In this document: in pieces, positions 44,597 through 54,496 of the stretch | How positions within the stretch are numbered: the stretch's first letter is position 1 | Layout of the letters: each line of letters starts with the position of its first letter | Assembly (NCBI RefSeq): GCF_036700095.1 | Contig: NZ_CP144918.1 | Span: 2,357,001 to 2,421,000, forward strand | Origin: Pelagerythrobacter marensis | GTDB lineage: Bacteria > Pseudomonadota > Alphaproteobacteria > Sphingomonadales > Sphingomonadaceae | Direction: 5' to 3' | Length of the DNA: 64,000 nucleotides | The notes under the pieces: generated by a model | What the model saw: the letters and a program-made list of their open reading frames with translations, nothing else | Databases searched by the model: none | What the model was told of the DNA's origin: nothing | Made by a program: the position numbers and the translations under genes

Positions 44597-45120
44597 TGCG
44601 TTGGTGGTGGATACCTCTCCTGCTGTTCGCCTTGTTCCTGGGTGTCGCTGCCTATCAGCTGACGCAGCCCAAGGACGAATTCGTGCCCAGCGCGATGATC
44701 GGCGAACCTTTGCCCGCGTTCGACTTGCGGCCGGCGCTGGAGGGAATGCCCGGTCTTTCCAGCGAGGATTTGCGCGACGGGAAGCCGCGCCTGCTCAACA
44801 TCTGGGCCAGCTGGTGCGTCCCGTGCATTGCCGAAGCTCCGCAGTTGGAGCGTCTGCGCGACGAAGGGGCCGAAATCGTTGGCGTTGCGATCCGCGACCG
44901 GCCGGAGGATGTTGCAGCGTTCCTCTCGCGCTATGGCAATCCCTATACGCGTATCGGGGCCGACGATCTGTCCGAAGTGCAACTGGTGATCGGATCGTCG
45001 GGCGTGCCGGAAACGTTCGTGATCGACGGGGAAGGGCGGATTGCCTATCAGCACATCGGCGATATTCGGGCCGAGCACGTTCCCCGTCTGCTGGCGGAAT
45101 TGCGAAAGGCCGGGGAATGA
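44596..45120 (+). CDS. ccmG: Thiol:disulfide interchange protein CcmG/DsbE
   Basis: A 174-residue periplasmic thioredoxin held by an N-terminal helix (WWIPLLLFALFLGVAAY). The active site is NIWASWCVPCIAEAP (CVPC), with the cis-Pro segment SSGVPETFVIDGEGRI. It reduces the CXXCH cysteines of apocytochrome c before heme attachment. It overlaps ccmF by one base and ccmH by four. Confidence 0.94.
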   Translation: MRWWWIPLLLFALFLGVAAYQLTQPKDEFVPSAMIGEPLPAFDLRPALEGMPGLSSEDLRDGKPRLLNIWASWCVPCIAEAPQLERLRDEGAEIVGVAIRDRPEDVAAFLSRYGNPYTRIGADDLSEVQLVIGSSGVPETFVIDGEGRIAYQHIGDIRAEHVPRLLAELRKAGE

Positions 45121-45524
45121 AGCGGTTCTGCGCCCTGCTTGCCCTGGGATCGCTCGTTTCGCCGGTTGCGGCGCAGGATGATGTGCCCCCGGCGCCCTAT
45201 GCCTATCGCCAACTCGCCGACCCGGAGCAGGAGGCGCGAGCACAGGCCCTGATGGAAACGCTGCGCTGCCTGAAGTGCCAGAGCCAGTCGATCGCCGACA
45301 GCGACGCCCCGATGGCGGGCGACATGCGGCATCAGGTGCGCACACGCATTGCCGCGGGGGAGGAACCGGAAGCGATCCGGGCCTGGCTCGTGGCGCGTTA
45401 CGGCGACTATGTCAGCTACGCTCCGGCGATGAGCGAAACCACCTGGCCGCTGTTTGCGATTCCGGTATTTCTGGCCTTGGTCGCCGCGGCGATCCTGTGG
45501 CGACGCCTGCGGGGCTCGCCATGA
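45117..45524 (+). CDS. ccmH: Cytochrome c-type biogenesis protein CcmH (N-terminal CcmH type)
   Basis: A 135-residue protein with a signal peptide (ending VAAQDD), the redox motif [16 protein letters not shown] (Cys-x2-Cys), and a C-terminal membrane helix ([19 protein letters not shown]). It works with CcmG and CcmF in reducing and presenting apocytochrome c. It overlaps ccmG and the TPR gene by four bases each. Confidence 0.93.
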   Translation: MKRFCALLALGSLVSPVAAQDDVPPAPYAYRQLADPEQEARAQALMETLRCLKCQSQSIADSDAPMAGDMRHQVRTRIAAGEEPEAIRAWLVARYGDYVSYAPAMSETTWPLFAIPVFLALVAAAILWRRLRGSP

Positions 45525-46153
45525 GCTGGCTGCCCGCCATCGCGCTGGCAGCGGCGCTGTTCCTCTTCGCCGCCTTTGCGCTCCGCCTGCCGCGCGGCGC
45601 ATGGACGGCGTTCGCCTCCGCCCTGGGGTTCGGACTGGCAGGCTATGCTTTTCAGGCGCAGCCCGGTCTGCCGTCCGCCCCGAGAGTTGCCGCGCCCGAG
45701 GCGAACGAGACGAATGCCGCCATGATCGAGGCGAGGCGCACACTGTTCGACTCGTTCCTGCCGCCGAGCAAGTTCGTGATCGTCGCCGACGGCTTCGCCC
45801 GGCGGGGCCAGTATGCCGATGCGGCCCAGATTCTGCGCGGCGAAGTGCGCAAGGATGCCGGCAATGCGGAAGCCTGGGTGGCGCTGGGCAATGCTCTTGT
45901 GGAACATGCCGAAGGCAATCTGACGCCGGCCGCCACATATGCTTACGACCGGGCTGCGCAAGTCGCGCCCGGACATCCCGCGGCCCCTTATTTTCAGGGG
46001 CTTGCGCTGTTGCGGACCGGGCAGATCGACGAGACGCGGGCGCTCTGGGCCGATGCGATCGCGAACGCGCCGGAAGGCGCGGAATGGCTGCCGGAAATGC
46101 AGCAGCGGCTCGACCGGCTCGACGCTCTCATTGCGGCTCTGGGCAGGAACTGA
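45521..46153 (+). CDS. CcmI-like TPR protein
   Basis: A 210-residue protein with two N-terminal membrane helices (about 3-20 and 25-45) and a periplasmic TPR region: [60 protein letters not shown]. It corresponds to CcmI, which holds apocytochrome c, though it is shorter than the 280-400 residues of many CcmI proteins. Its place at the end of the operon and the ATGA overlap with ccmH support the role. Low confidence on exact orthology. Confidence 0.82.
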   Translation: MSWLPAIALAAALFLFAAFALRLPRGAWTAFASALGFGLAGYAFQAQPGLPSAPRVAAPEANETNAAMIEARRTLFDSFLPPSKFVIVADGFARRGQYADAAQILRGEVRKDAGNAEAWVALGNALVEHAEGNLTPAATYAYDRAAQVAPGHPAAPYFQGLALLRTGQIDETRALWADAIANAPEGAEWLPEMQQRLDRLDALIAALGRN

Positions 46154-46263
46154 CCGCCCATGCGCCGTCCATGTTGCAGGCGCGAAGGGACGGTGCTAAG
46201 CGCCGCCGCCTTTGCAAAGGCGCATCGAAGGCAGCTCCGGGCAGAATCGGGAACGCCGTTTAT

Positions 46264-48201
46264 ATGAGCGAGACTTCCGTTTCACAGGAACCTGTGCCTT
46301 CGGGCGGCAGGCAGGCGGGCGCCCACGGCGCCCCCTCGTCCAAGGCCGCGCTGGCCGTGGGCGCGATCGGCGTGGTCTTCGGCGATATCGGCACCAGCCC
46401 GATCTACGCCTTCCGTGAAACTTTCGTCGGGCCGCACCCGCTCGCGCTCGACACGCTCCACCTTCTCGGTGTTCTCAGCCTGATTTTCTGGTCGATGACG
46501 ATCGTCGTCTCGATCCAGTACGTCACGATCATGATGCGGGCCGACAACAAGGGGCAGGGCGGCACCCTAGCCCTGGTCGCGCTGATTTCGGGCCGCGTGG
46601 GCCGGACCGGCTATGGCTGGGCCGCGGTCATGCTGGGGGTGTTCGCGACCGCGCTGTTCTACGGCGACAGCATGATTACGCCCGCCATCTCGGTCCTTTC
46701 CGCGGTGGAAGGGCTGACGACGGTGGAAGACAGCTTCGAACCTTTCGTCGTGCCGATCGCGTTGGTCCTGCTCATTGGGTTGTTCCTGTTGCAACGGCGG
46801 GGCACGGCCAAGGTCGGGCGGCTCTTCGCGCCGGTCATGCTGATCTATTTCAGCGTGCTCGCGATCCTGGGCCTGATCCAGATCGTCCAGAACCCCGGGG
46901 TGCTCGCGGCGCTCAATCCCTGGTACGCCGTCCAGTTCTTCATGACCGACAAGCTCCTGGCCTTCCTGGCCCTCGGCTCGGTCGTGCTGGCGGTAACGGG
47001 GGCGGAAGCGCTCTATGCCGACATGGGCCATTTCGGCCGCGGCGCGCTGCGGATCGGGTGGTTCGGGTTCGTCATGCCCTGCCTCCTGCTCAACTATTTT
47101 GGCCAGGCGGCGATGATCATGGGGCTGGAAGCGGCCGCGGCGGCCGATGCGATCCGCAACCCGTTCTTCCTGATGGCGCCCGACGCCTATCGCTTGCCGC
47201 TCGTGCTCCTGGCGACATGCGCGACCTTCATCGCCAGCCAGGCGGTCATCACCGGGGCATTCTCGGTCACCCACCAGGCGATCCAGCTCGGTTACGTCCC
47301 GCGCCTGTCGATCCTGCATACGAGCGAGACCGAGCACGGGCAGATCTATATTCCGTTCGTCAACTGGGTTCTGATGATCGCCGTCATCCTGCTGGTGCTG
47401 ACGTTCCGCAATTCGTCGAACCTGGCGAGCGCCTATGGCATCGCGGTGACCGGCGCGATGCTGATCGATACCTGCCTGATGGCGGTCCTGTTCATCGCGG
47501 TCTGGCGCTGGAAGATGTGGATCGTGATACCGGCTGCCGCGCTGTTCTTCGTGTTCGACGGCGCCTTCTTCGGCGCCAATCTGACCAAAGTGCCCGACGG
47601 CGGGTGGTTCCCGCTGCTGGTCGGCGCGATCGCCTTCACCTTCCTCACCACATGGTCGCGCGGGCGCAAGCTGATGCGCGAGCGGATGAGCGAAGTCGCA
47701 TTGCCGATCGAGATCTTCGCCAAGTCGGCCAAGAACAGCGCCATCCGCGTGCCGGGCACGGCCATCTTCATGGCATCGAGCACGGCCGGCGTCCCTTCCG
47801 CGCTGCTGCACAATATCAAGCACAACAAGGTGCTGCACGAGCGGGTCGTGATCCTGACGGTCGAGATCGCGGAAGAGCCCTACGTCGATCCCGAATACCG
47901 CAGCGAGTTCCACGATCTGGGCGACGGCTTCTACCGCATGGTGCTGCACTACGGCTTCATGGAAGAAACCGACGTGCCTGCCGCGCTCAAGCAGGTGAAG
48001 AGCTGTGGCGGGGCGTTCGACATGATGAACACCAGCTTTTTCCTCAGCCGCCAGACGCTGTTGCCTTCGCGCAATCCGAGCATGATGATCTGGCGCGAGA
48101 AGATCTTCTCGTGGATGTTGCGCAACGCGGCGACGGCGATGGAGTTTTTCCGTCTGCCGACCAATCGCGTGGTCGAACTGGGCAGCCAGGTCGAAATCTG
48201 A
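46264..48201 (+). CDS. kup: Potassium uptake protein Kup
   Basis: A 645-residue KUP-family potassium/proton symporter. The N-terminal signature [20 protein letters not shown] starts the first of about twelve helices. [16 protein letters not shown] and [20 protein letters not shown] are family hallmarks; the C-terminal cytoplasmic domain (about 480-645) ends [10 protein letters not shown]. The ATG at 46264 is 110 bases past the ccm operon. It converges on yciB with a 30-base gap. Confidence 0.95.
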   Translation: MSETSVSQEPVPSGGRQAGAHGAPSSKAALAVGAIGVVFGDIGTSPIYAFRETFVGPHPLALDTLHLLGVLSLIFWSMTIVVSIQYVTIMMRADNKGQGGTLALVALISGRVGRTGYGWAAVMLGVFATALFYGDSMITPAISVLSAVEGLTTVEDSFEPFVVPIALVLLIGLFLLQRRGTAKVGRLFAPVMLIYFSVLAILGLIQIVQNPGVLAALNPWYAVQFFMTDKLLAFLALGSVVLAVTGAEALYADMGHFGRGALRIGWFGFVMPCLLLNYFGQAAMIMGLEAAAAADAIRNPFFLMAPDAYRLPLVLLATCATFIASQAVITGAFSVTHQAIQLGYVPRLSILHTSETEHGQIYIPFVNWVLMIAVILLVLTFRNSSNLASAYGIAVTGAMLIDTCLMAVLFIAVWRWKMWIVIPAAALFFVFDGAFFGANLTKVPDGGWFPLLVGAIAFTFLTTWSRGRKLMRERMSEVALPIEIFAKSAKNSAIRVPGTAIFMASSTAGVPSALLHNIKHNKVLHERVVILTVEIAEEPYVDPEYRSEFHDLGDGFYRMVLHYGFMEETDVPAALKQVKSCGGAFDMMNTSFFLSRQTLLPSRNPSMMIWREKIFSWMLRNAATAMEFFRLPTNRVVELGSQVEI

Positions 48202-48231
48202 GGCGTCGGTCCGCGACCGGCGGTCAGGCGG

Positions 48232-48870
48232 TCAGGCCGTCGGCGGCGGCGTCTGCTCCTCTTCCTTCACCCCTTCGGCGGCGAGCCCGTGCCGCAGGAG
48301 CATCGGGATCTGGGTGAAAGTGAAAAGGAAGCTGAGCGGGAGGAAGACCCACAGCTTGGCCCAGAGCCAGGATTCGAACGACAGCGTGGCGCGAAGGACC
48401 TCGTTCAGGCCGGCGAGGGCGAAGAAGAAGAACGCCCAGTTGCGCGACAGTTTGAGCCAGCCCTGCGCGTCCAGCCCTTCGAACGCGGCGCCGAGCAGGA
48501 TTTCCAGCAGGGCCTTGCCGCGCAGCCACCCGACGATCAGCGCACTGCCGAACAGGACATAGATCACCGTCGGCTTGATCTGGATGAAGCTTTCATCGCG
48601 CAGCCAGATGGTCAGCGCACCGAAGCCGACAATCAGCGCGGTCGAAAGCCACAACATCGGCGAGACGCGGCCGAATTTCCACTTCGAGAATCCGAGAGCG
48701 AGAACGGCGGCAAGCATGAAGGCGACCGTGCCCCGGATAACAGCGGCAATCTCGCCCAGCGCACTCGATTCTGCGGGCGCGTAGAACTTGTAAACGCCCA
48801 GGAAGACCAGCAGCGGCCCATAATCGACGAGGATGTTGAGCCAGCCCGATTTTTGCTTCGTTTCTTCCAT
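48232..48870 (-). CDS. yciB: Septation/inner membrane protein YciB (IspZ family)
   Basis: A 212-residue protein with about six helices: LVDYGPLLVFLGVYKFY at the start, KPTVIYVLFGSALIVGWLRG, and the family segment WLKLSRNWAFFFFALAGLNE. YciB relatives affect cell envelope homeostasis and division; the precise role is unsettled. The charged tail EEEQTPPPTA is variable. It overlaps ftsY by one base and probably belongs to the dapF-mtaB-ftsY-yciB unit. Confidence 0.9.
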   Translation of the reverse strand: MEETKQKSGWLNILVDYGPLLVFLGVYKFYAPAESSALGEIAAVIRGTVAFMLAAVLALGFSKWKFGRVSPMLWLSTALIVGFGALTIWLRDESFIQIKPTVIYVLFGSALIVGWLRGKALLEILLGAAFEGLDAQGWLKLSRNWAFFFFALAGLNEVLRATLSFESWLWAKLWVFLPLSFLFTFTQIPMLLRHGLAAEGVKEEEQTPPPTA

Positions 48871-49793
48871 CAGGCCACTCCTGCGATAACGCGCGCGACC
48901 AGGTCGGGATCGAACGGCCGGAGGTCGGAAATCTTCTCTCCCACGCCGATCGCGTGGATCGGCAGGCCGTATTGCTCCGCTGCGGCAACGAGCACACCGC
49001 CGCGTGCCGTCCCGTCGAGCTTGGTCATGATCAGACCGGTCACCCCGGCCACTTCCCGGAAAACGTCGATCTGGCTGAGCGCGTTCTGCCCATTGGTCGC
49101 GTCGAGAACCAGGACGACGTCATGCGGCGCCTCCGGATTGAGACGGCCGAGCACGCGGCGGATCTTGGCCAGCTCGTCCATCAGCTCGCGCTTGTTCTGA
49201 AGCCGGCCGGCGGTGTCGACGATCAGCGCATCTGTCCCGCGGTCCGTCGCGGCCTTAACCCCGTCGAAAACTACCGATGCCGGGTCGCCGCCTTCGGGGC
49301 CGCGAACGATCGGAGCATCGATCCTTTCCGCCCATGTGGCCAGTTGGCCGATGGCGGCGGCGCGGAACGTGTCGCCCGCCGCGAGCATGACGTCGTAGTC
49401 TTCTTCCTGAAACCAGTGCGCCAGCTTGGCGATGGTGGTGGTCTTGCCGCTGCCGTTGACGCCGATCACCAGGATCACCTGCGGGCGCGGGAAAGCGACG
49501 ATCTCCAGCGGTTTTGCGACCGGGCGCAGGATCGCGGCGATTTCCTCGGCCACCGCCTCCTTCAGCTCGCGCTCCGAGATTTCCAGGCCGAAGCGTTTCT
49601 CCGACAGCCGGGCGCGTATCCGTGCCGCTGCAGAGGGTCCCAGGTCGGACAGGATCAGCGCGTCCTCGACATCGTCGAGCGTAGCATCGTCGAGCTTCGC
49701 CGTGCCGATCACGCCGGTGAGATTGGTGGAAAGGCGGTCCGATGTCTTGCGGAACCCGGCAAAGAGACGTTCGCTCCAGCTCGTCTCGCTCAT
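48870..49793 (-). CDS. ftsY: Signal recognition particle receptor FtsY
   Basis: A 307-residue SRP receptor GTPase. The N domain (about 1-95) begins SWSERLFAGFRKTSDRLSTN, without the long acidic A domain of E. coli, which is usual in alphaproteobacteria. G domain motifs: G1 VIGVNGSGKTTTIAKLA, G2 GDTFRAAAIGQL, G3 DTAGRLQNK, G4 TKLDGTARGG. It receives ribosomes bound to Ffh and 4.5S RNA (encoded at 15.2 kb). It overlaps mtaB by 4 bases and yciB by one. Confidence 0.97.
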   Translation of the reverse strand: MSETSWSERLFAGFRKTSDRLSTNLTGVIGTAKLDDATLDDVEDALILSDLGPSAAARIRARLSEKRFGLEISERELKEAVAEEIAAILRPVAKPLEIVAFPRPQVILVIGVNGSGKTTTIAKLAHWFQEEDYDVMLAAGDTFRAAAIGQLATWAERIDAPIVRGPEGGDPASVVFDGVKAATDRGTDALIVDTAGRLQNKRELMDELAKIRRVLGRLNPEAPHDVVLVLDATNGQNALSQIDVFREVAGVTGLIMTKLDGTARGGVLVAAAEQYGLPIHAIGVGEKISDLRPFDPDLVARVIAGVA

Positions 49794-50968
49794 AGGAGCA
49801 GGCCTTTCTCGTGTCGCTGGGGAGTGAGGGTGACGATGGCGCCTGCGGCAACGCCGGCGGGAAGGGCGTGGCGGGCGAAAGTGTCGGAATAACCGGTGCC
49901 GTCGCTTTCCGCGAGCACCGTCTGCTCGCGTCCGACCAGGGTATCAAGCCACGCGTCCCGCACGCGCGTGACTTGCTCGCGCAATTCGGCCGCGCGCTGT
50001 TTCACCACCTGCCGATCCACTTGCGGCATCCGTGCAGCGGGCGTGCCCGGGCGCGGCGAATAAGGAAAAACGTGACCGTGGACGATCCCGAGTTCTCGCA
50101 CGATCGACAGATTGTCCTCATGCGCGGCATCGCTTTCCGTCGGAAAGCCGGCAATCAGGTCTGCTCCGATGGCGATCTCCGGCCTTGCCTGCTTGAGGCG
50201 TCGGACCAGCGCCACTGCGTCTCCGCGCAGGTGCCGCCGCTTCATCCGTTTGAGGATCAGGTCGTTGCCGTGTTGCAGCGAAAGATGCAGGTGCGGCATC
50301 ACGCGCGGTTCGCTGGCGAAAAGCTCGAACAGAACCGGATCCACTTCGATCCCGTCGAGCGAAGACATGCGCAGGCGCTGAAGTTCGGGAAAGGTCTCGA
50401 GGATCGTGGAAACCAGCCGGCCCAGCGGCGGCTTGCCGGGCAGGTCGTGTCCCCACGAGGTGACGTCGACTCCGGTCAGCACCACCTCGGGCGCGCCTTG
50501 GTCGAGGTGACGCTCCACCTCGTGCAGAACTTGCGCGATGGTGAGCGAGCGGCTCGGGCCGCGGCCTTGGGGGATGATGCAGAACGTGCAGGCGTGATCG
50601 CACCCGTTCTGGACCGCGACGAAAGCCCGGGTGCGTCGTGGCGGCGGCGGCGTGGTGCGTTCGGGAGCATTCCATGCCCGCGGATCGAGTTTGCGCTCGT
50701 TCGCGATAAAGCCGTCGATCTCGGGCATAGCGGCAAGCTGCTCGCGCTCGACCTCGGCCGCGCAACCGGTAACCAGCAGCCGCGCATCGGGCCGTTCGCG
50801 GCGCGCGCGGCGAATGGCCTGACGGGTCGTGCGCACCGCCTCGGCCGTTACGGCGCAGCTGTTCACCACGACCACCTCGCGCTCGCCGGAAAGCATTGCG
50901 CGAATGCGCTCGCTCTCGGCGATGTTGAGCCGGCACCCGAGCGAGATCACCTCGGTCCCGGCCGTCAT
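49790..50968 (-). CDS. mtaB: tRNA t6A37 methylthiotransferase MtaB
   Basis: A 392-residue radical-SAM enzyme turning t6A37 of tRNA into ms2t6A. The N-terminal cluster domain has Cys12 (SLGCRLN), Cys38 (VVNSCAVTAEA) and Cys69 (VTGCAAE). The radical-SAM cluster is Cys123/127/130 in NGCDHACTFCIIPQGRG. The C-terminal TRAM-like part is present. The start ATG gives an ATGA overlap with the dapF stop; a longer open frame upstream is dapF read out of frame. It is coupled to ftsY by a 4-base overlap. Confidence 0.92.
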   Translation of the reverse strand: MTAGTEVISLGCRLNIAESERIRAMLSGEREVVVVNSCAVTAEAVRTTRQAIRRARRERPDARLLVTGCAAEVEREQLAAMPEIDGFIANERKLDPRAWNAPERTTPPPPRRTRAFVAVQNGCDHACTFCIIPQGRGPSRSLTIAQVLHEVERHLDQGAPEVVLTGVDVTSWGHDLPGKPPLGRLVSTILETFPELQRLRMSSLDGIEVDPVLFELFASEPRVMPHLHLSLQHGNDLILKRMKRRHLRGDAVALVRRLKQARPEIAIGADLIAGFPTESDAAHEDNLSIVRELGIVHGHVFPYSPRPGTPAARMPQVDRQVVKQRAAELREQVTRVRDAWLDTLVGREQTVLAESDGTGYSDTFARHALPAGVAAGAIVTLTPQRHEKGLLL

Positions 50969-51774
50969 GCGAAATGGCTCCATTCGAAAGTGCCGCGATA
51001 GGCTTCGGTTGCTGGGCCGGTCATGGCGATCCGCTCGTCCTCGCCCCAGGCGATCTGCAACGGCCCGCCCGGCAGGACCACCTCGACCTCGCGTTCGACC
51101 AGTCCGCGCCGCATGGCGGCGACCGCCGTGGCACAGGCGCCCGTGCCGCAGGCCCGCGTGAGGCCCGCGCCGCGTTCCCACACACGCAGTCTGATGCGCG
51201 TGGGCGTCTCGATCGTGGCGACGTTGACGTTGACGCGGCGGGGGAACAGCGGGTCGTGTTCGATTGTCGGCCCGAGATCCTCGAGCGGAACGGCATCGCA
51301 ATCGGGGACGAAGAAGATCGCGTGGGGATTGCCGACGTTTACCGCTGCGGGGTTCTCCAGACCATCCCAGCCGACCGGCATGGAAAGGGTGTCCATCGCG
51401 TAGGAGAGCGGAATATCGTCCCACCCGAACCGCGGCACGCCCATGTCCACGGTGACACCGTATTCGCCGGGCCTGGCGTGCAGCAGTCCGGCCGCGGTTT
51501 CGATCGTCGCCGGGGCGCCGTGAAGCATGACCACCGCCCGGGTGGCATTGCCGCAGGCTTCGACCTCGCCGCCGTCGGCGTTGACAATGCGCATACGGAA
51601 ATCCGCATTGTCGGCAGCTTCCAGAACGATCAGCTGGTCGCAGCCGATTCCCGTTCGCCGGTCGGCAATACGGGCGGCGATAGCGGGCGTCATCGCCGGG
51701 ATCGCCTCTTCCCGCGCGTCGAGCACGACGAAGTCGTTGCCCAGGCCATGCATCTTGATGAACGATACCCGCAT
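50965..51774 (-). CDS. dapF: Diaminopimelate epimerase
   Basis: A 269-residue two-cysteine epimerase converting LL- to meso-diaminopimelate for peptidoglycan and lysine. The start segment FIKMHGLGNDFVVLDA is diagnostic; the catalytic pair is Cys74 (EACGNATRA) and Cys209 (TRACGTGACA). I chose the ATG nearest the motif; another ATG four codons upstream (51786) is possible. It heads the dapF-mtaB-ftsY-yciB run of overlapping genes. Confidence 0.95.
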   Translation of the reverse strand: MRVSFIKMHGLGNDFVVLDAREEAIPAMTPAIAARIADRRTGIGCDQLIVLEAADNADFRMRIVNADGGEVEACGNATRAVVMLHGAPATIETAAGLLHARPGEYGVTVDMGVPRFGWDDIPLSYAMDTLSMPVGWDGLENPAAVNVGNPHAIFFVPDCDAVPLEDLGPTIEHDPLFPRRVNVNVATIETPTRIRLRVWERGAGLTRACGTGACATAVAAMRRGLVEREVEVVLPGGPLQIAWGEDERIAMTGPATEAYRGTFEWSHFA

Positions 51775-51826
51775 TGCCCGGCGCATCTATGCGTCGTGCG
51801 GGGGCGCGTCCAGTGCCATGGTCCGG

Positions 51827-53482
51827 TCAGGCTTTCTTGCGCGGCGCCTGTTCTGCCAGTTCGGGCGCGTTCGCGCCGTGCCTCGGGCCGGCCGGTGCCG
51901 CCAGGCGACCGAGCCCTTTCAGCCGTTCACGCACTTCCTCGATCGTTTCGGGGCGTCCATAGATGTAACCCTGCCCCTTGAGCTGCCCGAGCGCGCGCAG
52001 ATTGGCGAGGATCGCGTCATCCTCGATCCCCTCGGCGGTGATCGGCATGCCGAGCCCCTGGCCCAGCGAAATGATGGCGTTGACGATCTGCGCGGTACCG
52101 CCCTCGCGCCCGATCTCGCCCACGAAGCTGCGATCGATCTTGATCCGATCGAACGGAAGAGAGCGCAGTTGCGCGAAACTGGAATAGCCGGTGCCGAAAT
52201 CGTCGAGATTGACCTTGATACCCTGGTTTCTGAGACTCACGATCATCGAACGCACGAGGGGGACGTTCTCGTGCAGGCAGCTTTCGGTGATCTCGATCTC
52301 GAACCGCTGCGGTGGGAAATTCGCCTTCACCAGCAGTTTCAGGAGACGTTGCGGGAACCACGGATCGTTGAATTGCAACGGCGAGATATTGACCGATAGC
52401 GTCAGGCTCGGATCCCAGTCTCTGGCATCTTCCAGGGCTCGCTCAATCAATTGTTCCGACAATTCGGCGATCACGCCGATGCTTTCGGCAACGGGAATGA
52501 ACACCTCCGGCGAAACCAGGCCCAGTCGCGGCGAGTGCCAGCGCGCGAGCATTTCGAAGCCGGTCAGTTCGCCGCTTTCCAGGTCGATCTGCTGCTCGTA
52601 GTACGGCAGGAATTCACCGGCCGCGAGGCCTTCGCGAATGCCGGTTTCGAGCGAGTTGCGAAACTGCAACTCGTCTTCCATCTGCGATTCGAACCAGTAA
52701 TATCCGTTCTTTCCGCACTTCTTGGCGTGATACATTGCGATATCGGCGCGATGCATCAGCTCCTGCGCGTCGAGCGGTGTGTCGCGCGCGGTATCCGCCG
52801 GCAGCGTGGCCGCTATGCCGACCGAGACGGTCGCTTCGACTTCGCGATCTGCAATGGCGATCGGTTGGGCAATCGTGTCGATCATGCGCTGCACGAGGCG
52901 GTCGAGCTTCTCAGGTTGTGTGGCGTCGTAGGACAGAACGCAGGCGAATTCGTCCCCCCCGAGCCGGGCCACCAGCGTATCGCGCGGCATCAGCGCGACG
53001 ATCCGCCGGGCCGTTTCGCGCAAAACCTCGTCGCCCGCGACGTGGCCGTTGATGTCGTTGACGCGCTTGAAATTGTCGAGATCGACCATGGCGAAGGCGA
53101 CCCCGTTCCCGGCCGGGGCATGGAGCGCGATCAGGTCGTCGGTGGCCGGGGGCAGGCTGCGGCGATTGAGGCAGCCGGTCAATGGATCGGTTTCGGCCAG
53201 CATGCGCGCCTTTTCCTCTGCCGCCTTGCGATGGCTGATCTCTTCCACCAGCTCGCTGTACCGGCGCCAGCCGAAGATGATCAGCGCGATGTTCAGCAGC
53301 AATGCGTTGACGAGAAGGACGTCGGGCGCTTCGCCCACCCCTGTCCAGGAGCCGATGACTTTCGGGAGAACCGCCCCTCCGGTCCCCACGAACATGAGGA
53401 TGGCGGCCACGGCGATGCCGATCGCGACGAGATCGCGCTCGGCCCTCTGGCCCGTCTCCCGGCTTGTGCTGTCCGCTGCCAT
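51827..53482 (-). CDS. Membrane GGDEF-EAL protein (c-di-GMP turnover)
   Basis: A 551-residue protein: two N-terminal helices (about 18-40 and 55-72), a short coiled linker, GGDEF domain (about 95-265) with intact GGDEF at 175-179, and an EAL domain (about 280-540). The RxxD inhibitory site five residues before GGDEF is absent. The EAL motif reads EML (310-312) in GFEMLARW, keeping the essential Glu; DDFGTGYSSFAQL, IKIDRSFV and AEGIED are conserved, so phosphodiesterase activity is likely. Which activity dominates is unknown. The ATG start at 53482 has a close GGAG. It is divergent from the EVE gene. Confidence 0.88.
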   Translation of the reverse strand: MAADSTSRETGQRAERDLVAIGIAVAAILMFVGTGGAVLPKVIGSWTGVGEAPDVLLVNALLLNIALIIFGWRRYSELVEEISHRKAAEEKARMLAETDPLTGCLNRRSLPPATDDLIALHAPAGNGVAFAMVDLDNFKRVNDINGHVAGDEVLRETARRIVALMPRDTLVARLGGDEFACVLSYDATQPEKLDRLVQRMIDTIAQPIAIADREVEATVSVGIAATLPADTARDTPLDAQELMHRADIAMYHAKKCGKNGYYWFESQMEDELQFRNSLETGIREGLAAGEFLPYYEQQIDLESGELTGFEMLARWHSPRLGLVSPEVFIPVAESIGVIAELSEQLIERALEDARDWDPSLTLSVNISPLQFNDPWFPQRLLKLLVKANFPPQRFEIEITESCLHENVPLVRSMIVSLRNQGIKVNLDDFGTGYSSFAQLRSLPFDRIKIDRSFVGEIGREGGTAQIVNAIISLGQGLGMPITAEGIEDDAILANLRALGQLKGQGYIYGRPETIEEVRERLKGLGRLAAPAGPRHGANAPELAEQAPRKKA

Positions 53483-53663
53483 ATCTCCGGCGGCCCGACG
53501 CCGCCCCGCCCCTCGTTGTTGTTCGCAGCGCTTATGCGCCCACGGGTTAAAAGATAGGTTAACCAACCCTTCGGACCGTGACGGGGCGTGGCGCTGGCGC
53601 GGCAATGCGAGGTTCGCTATCGCGGGAGCCCGATTGAACGAACACAACTGCAGGAGCGCCGGC

Positions 53664-54074
53664 GTGCCGCGATACTGGCTGATGAAATCCGAACCCGACG
53701 TCTATGGCTGGGACGACCTGGTGGCCGAGAAGGAAGGGACCTGGGACGGCGTTCGCAACCACCGCGCCAAGAACAACCTTGCGGCGATGAAAGTGGGGGA
53801 CCTGGCGTTCTTCTATCATTCCAATATCGGGCTCGAGATCGTCGGTATCGTCGAGATCAGCGAAGCGGGAATAGCCGATCCCACCGATCCCGAAGGCAAG
53901 TGGGCGGCTGTGAAAGTCGTGCCGCGCGAAAAACTGCCGCGGGCGGTGACGTTGAAGGAAATCAAGGCCGAACCAACGCTTTCCGAAATGGAGCTGGTCC
54001 GTCAATCGCGACTGTCCGTGTCGGAAGTGCGCCCGGATGAATGGAAGAAAATTCTTTCAATGGCAGGCGCTTAA
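53664..54074 (+). CDS. EVE domain-containing protein
   Basis: A 136-residue single EVE (PUA-like) domain: YWLMKSEPDVYGWDDLVAEK starts it and TWDGVRNHRAKNNLAAMKVG, AFFYHSNIGLEIVGIVEI follow. Such domains bind modified cytosines in nucleic acids; free-standing bacterial forms are of uncertain role, possibly recognising modified DNA or RNA. The GTG start at 53664 has AGGAG seven bases upstream; the open frame before it runs through the divergent promoter. csbD follows after 82 bases. Confidence 0.9.
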   Translation: MPRYWLMKSEPDVYGWDDLVAEKEGTWDGVRNHRAKNNLAAMKVGDLAFFYHSNIGLEIVGIVEISEAGIADPTDPEGKWAAVKVVPREKLPRAVTLKEIKAEPTLSEMELVRQSRLSVSEVRPDEWKKILSMAGA

Positions 54075-54156
54075 GCCACGGAACCGCCCGCTGTGTCGGT
54101 GGTTGGTTGGGCATTGCGGCGCGCAATTGCGCCGCTGGAGAAGCAGGAGACCGATC

Positions 54157-54339
54157 ATGGGCGAGATGAAAGACAAGGCCAAGGGAATGGGCAACGAGAT
54201 TGCCGGAAATGCGAAACAGGCAGCTGCGGAAGCGACCGGCAATCCGCGTCTGGACGCCGAGGGCAAGGCTCAGGAACGCAAGGGCGAGGCGCAGAACCTG
54301 TCCGGGAAGGTGAAAGGCGCGCTGGGCGACAAGGTCTGA
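54157..54339 (+). CDS. CsbD family stress protein
   Basis: A 60-residue hydrophilic protein, GEMKDKAKGMGNEIAGNAKQ and LDAEGKAQERKGEAQNLSGK, the CsbD repeat pattern of general-stress proteins with no known biochemical function. AGGAGA is seven bases before the ATG. A strong hairpin terminator follows. It is probably its own transcription unit or shares one with the EVE gene. Confidence 0.9.
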   Translation: MGEMKDKAKGMGNEIAGNAKQAAAEATGNPRLDAEGKAQERKGEAQNLSGKVKGALGDKV

Positions 54340-54365
54340 AGGGTTCATTCCCCCGCACACTCATG

Positions 54366-54390
54366 GGGCCGCCCGCCGGGCGGCCCTTTC
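54366..54390 (+). terminator. Terminator after csbD
   Basis: GGGCCGCCC (54366-54374), loop GCC, GGGCGGCCC (54378-54386): a perfect 9-bp stem followed by TTTC. Confidence 0.75.
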
Positions 54391-54443
54391 GCATGGTATC
54401 GCGCGAGCACCGGTCTCGCTGTCGCAAGTGTCTCGCAATGCGA

Positions 54444-54457
54444 CGCTTTGCAAAGCG
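54444..54457. promoter_or_regulatory. Perfect palindrome CGCTTTGCAAAGCG
   Basis: A 14-bp perfect palindrome with no spacer stands 39 bases upstream of a small possible gene, in an otherwise empty 359-base gap. It looks like a dimeric-regulator site; nothing ties it to a particular regulator. Confidence 0.4.
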
Positions 54458-54496
54458 CGGGAGCATAATGGTTAGTAAAGCGTTAACGTCGCTATC

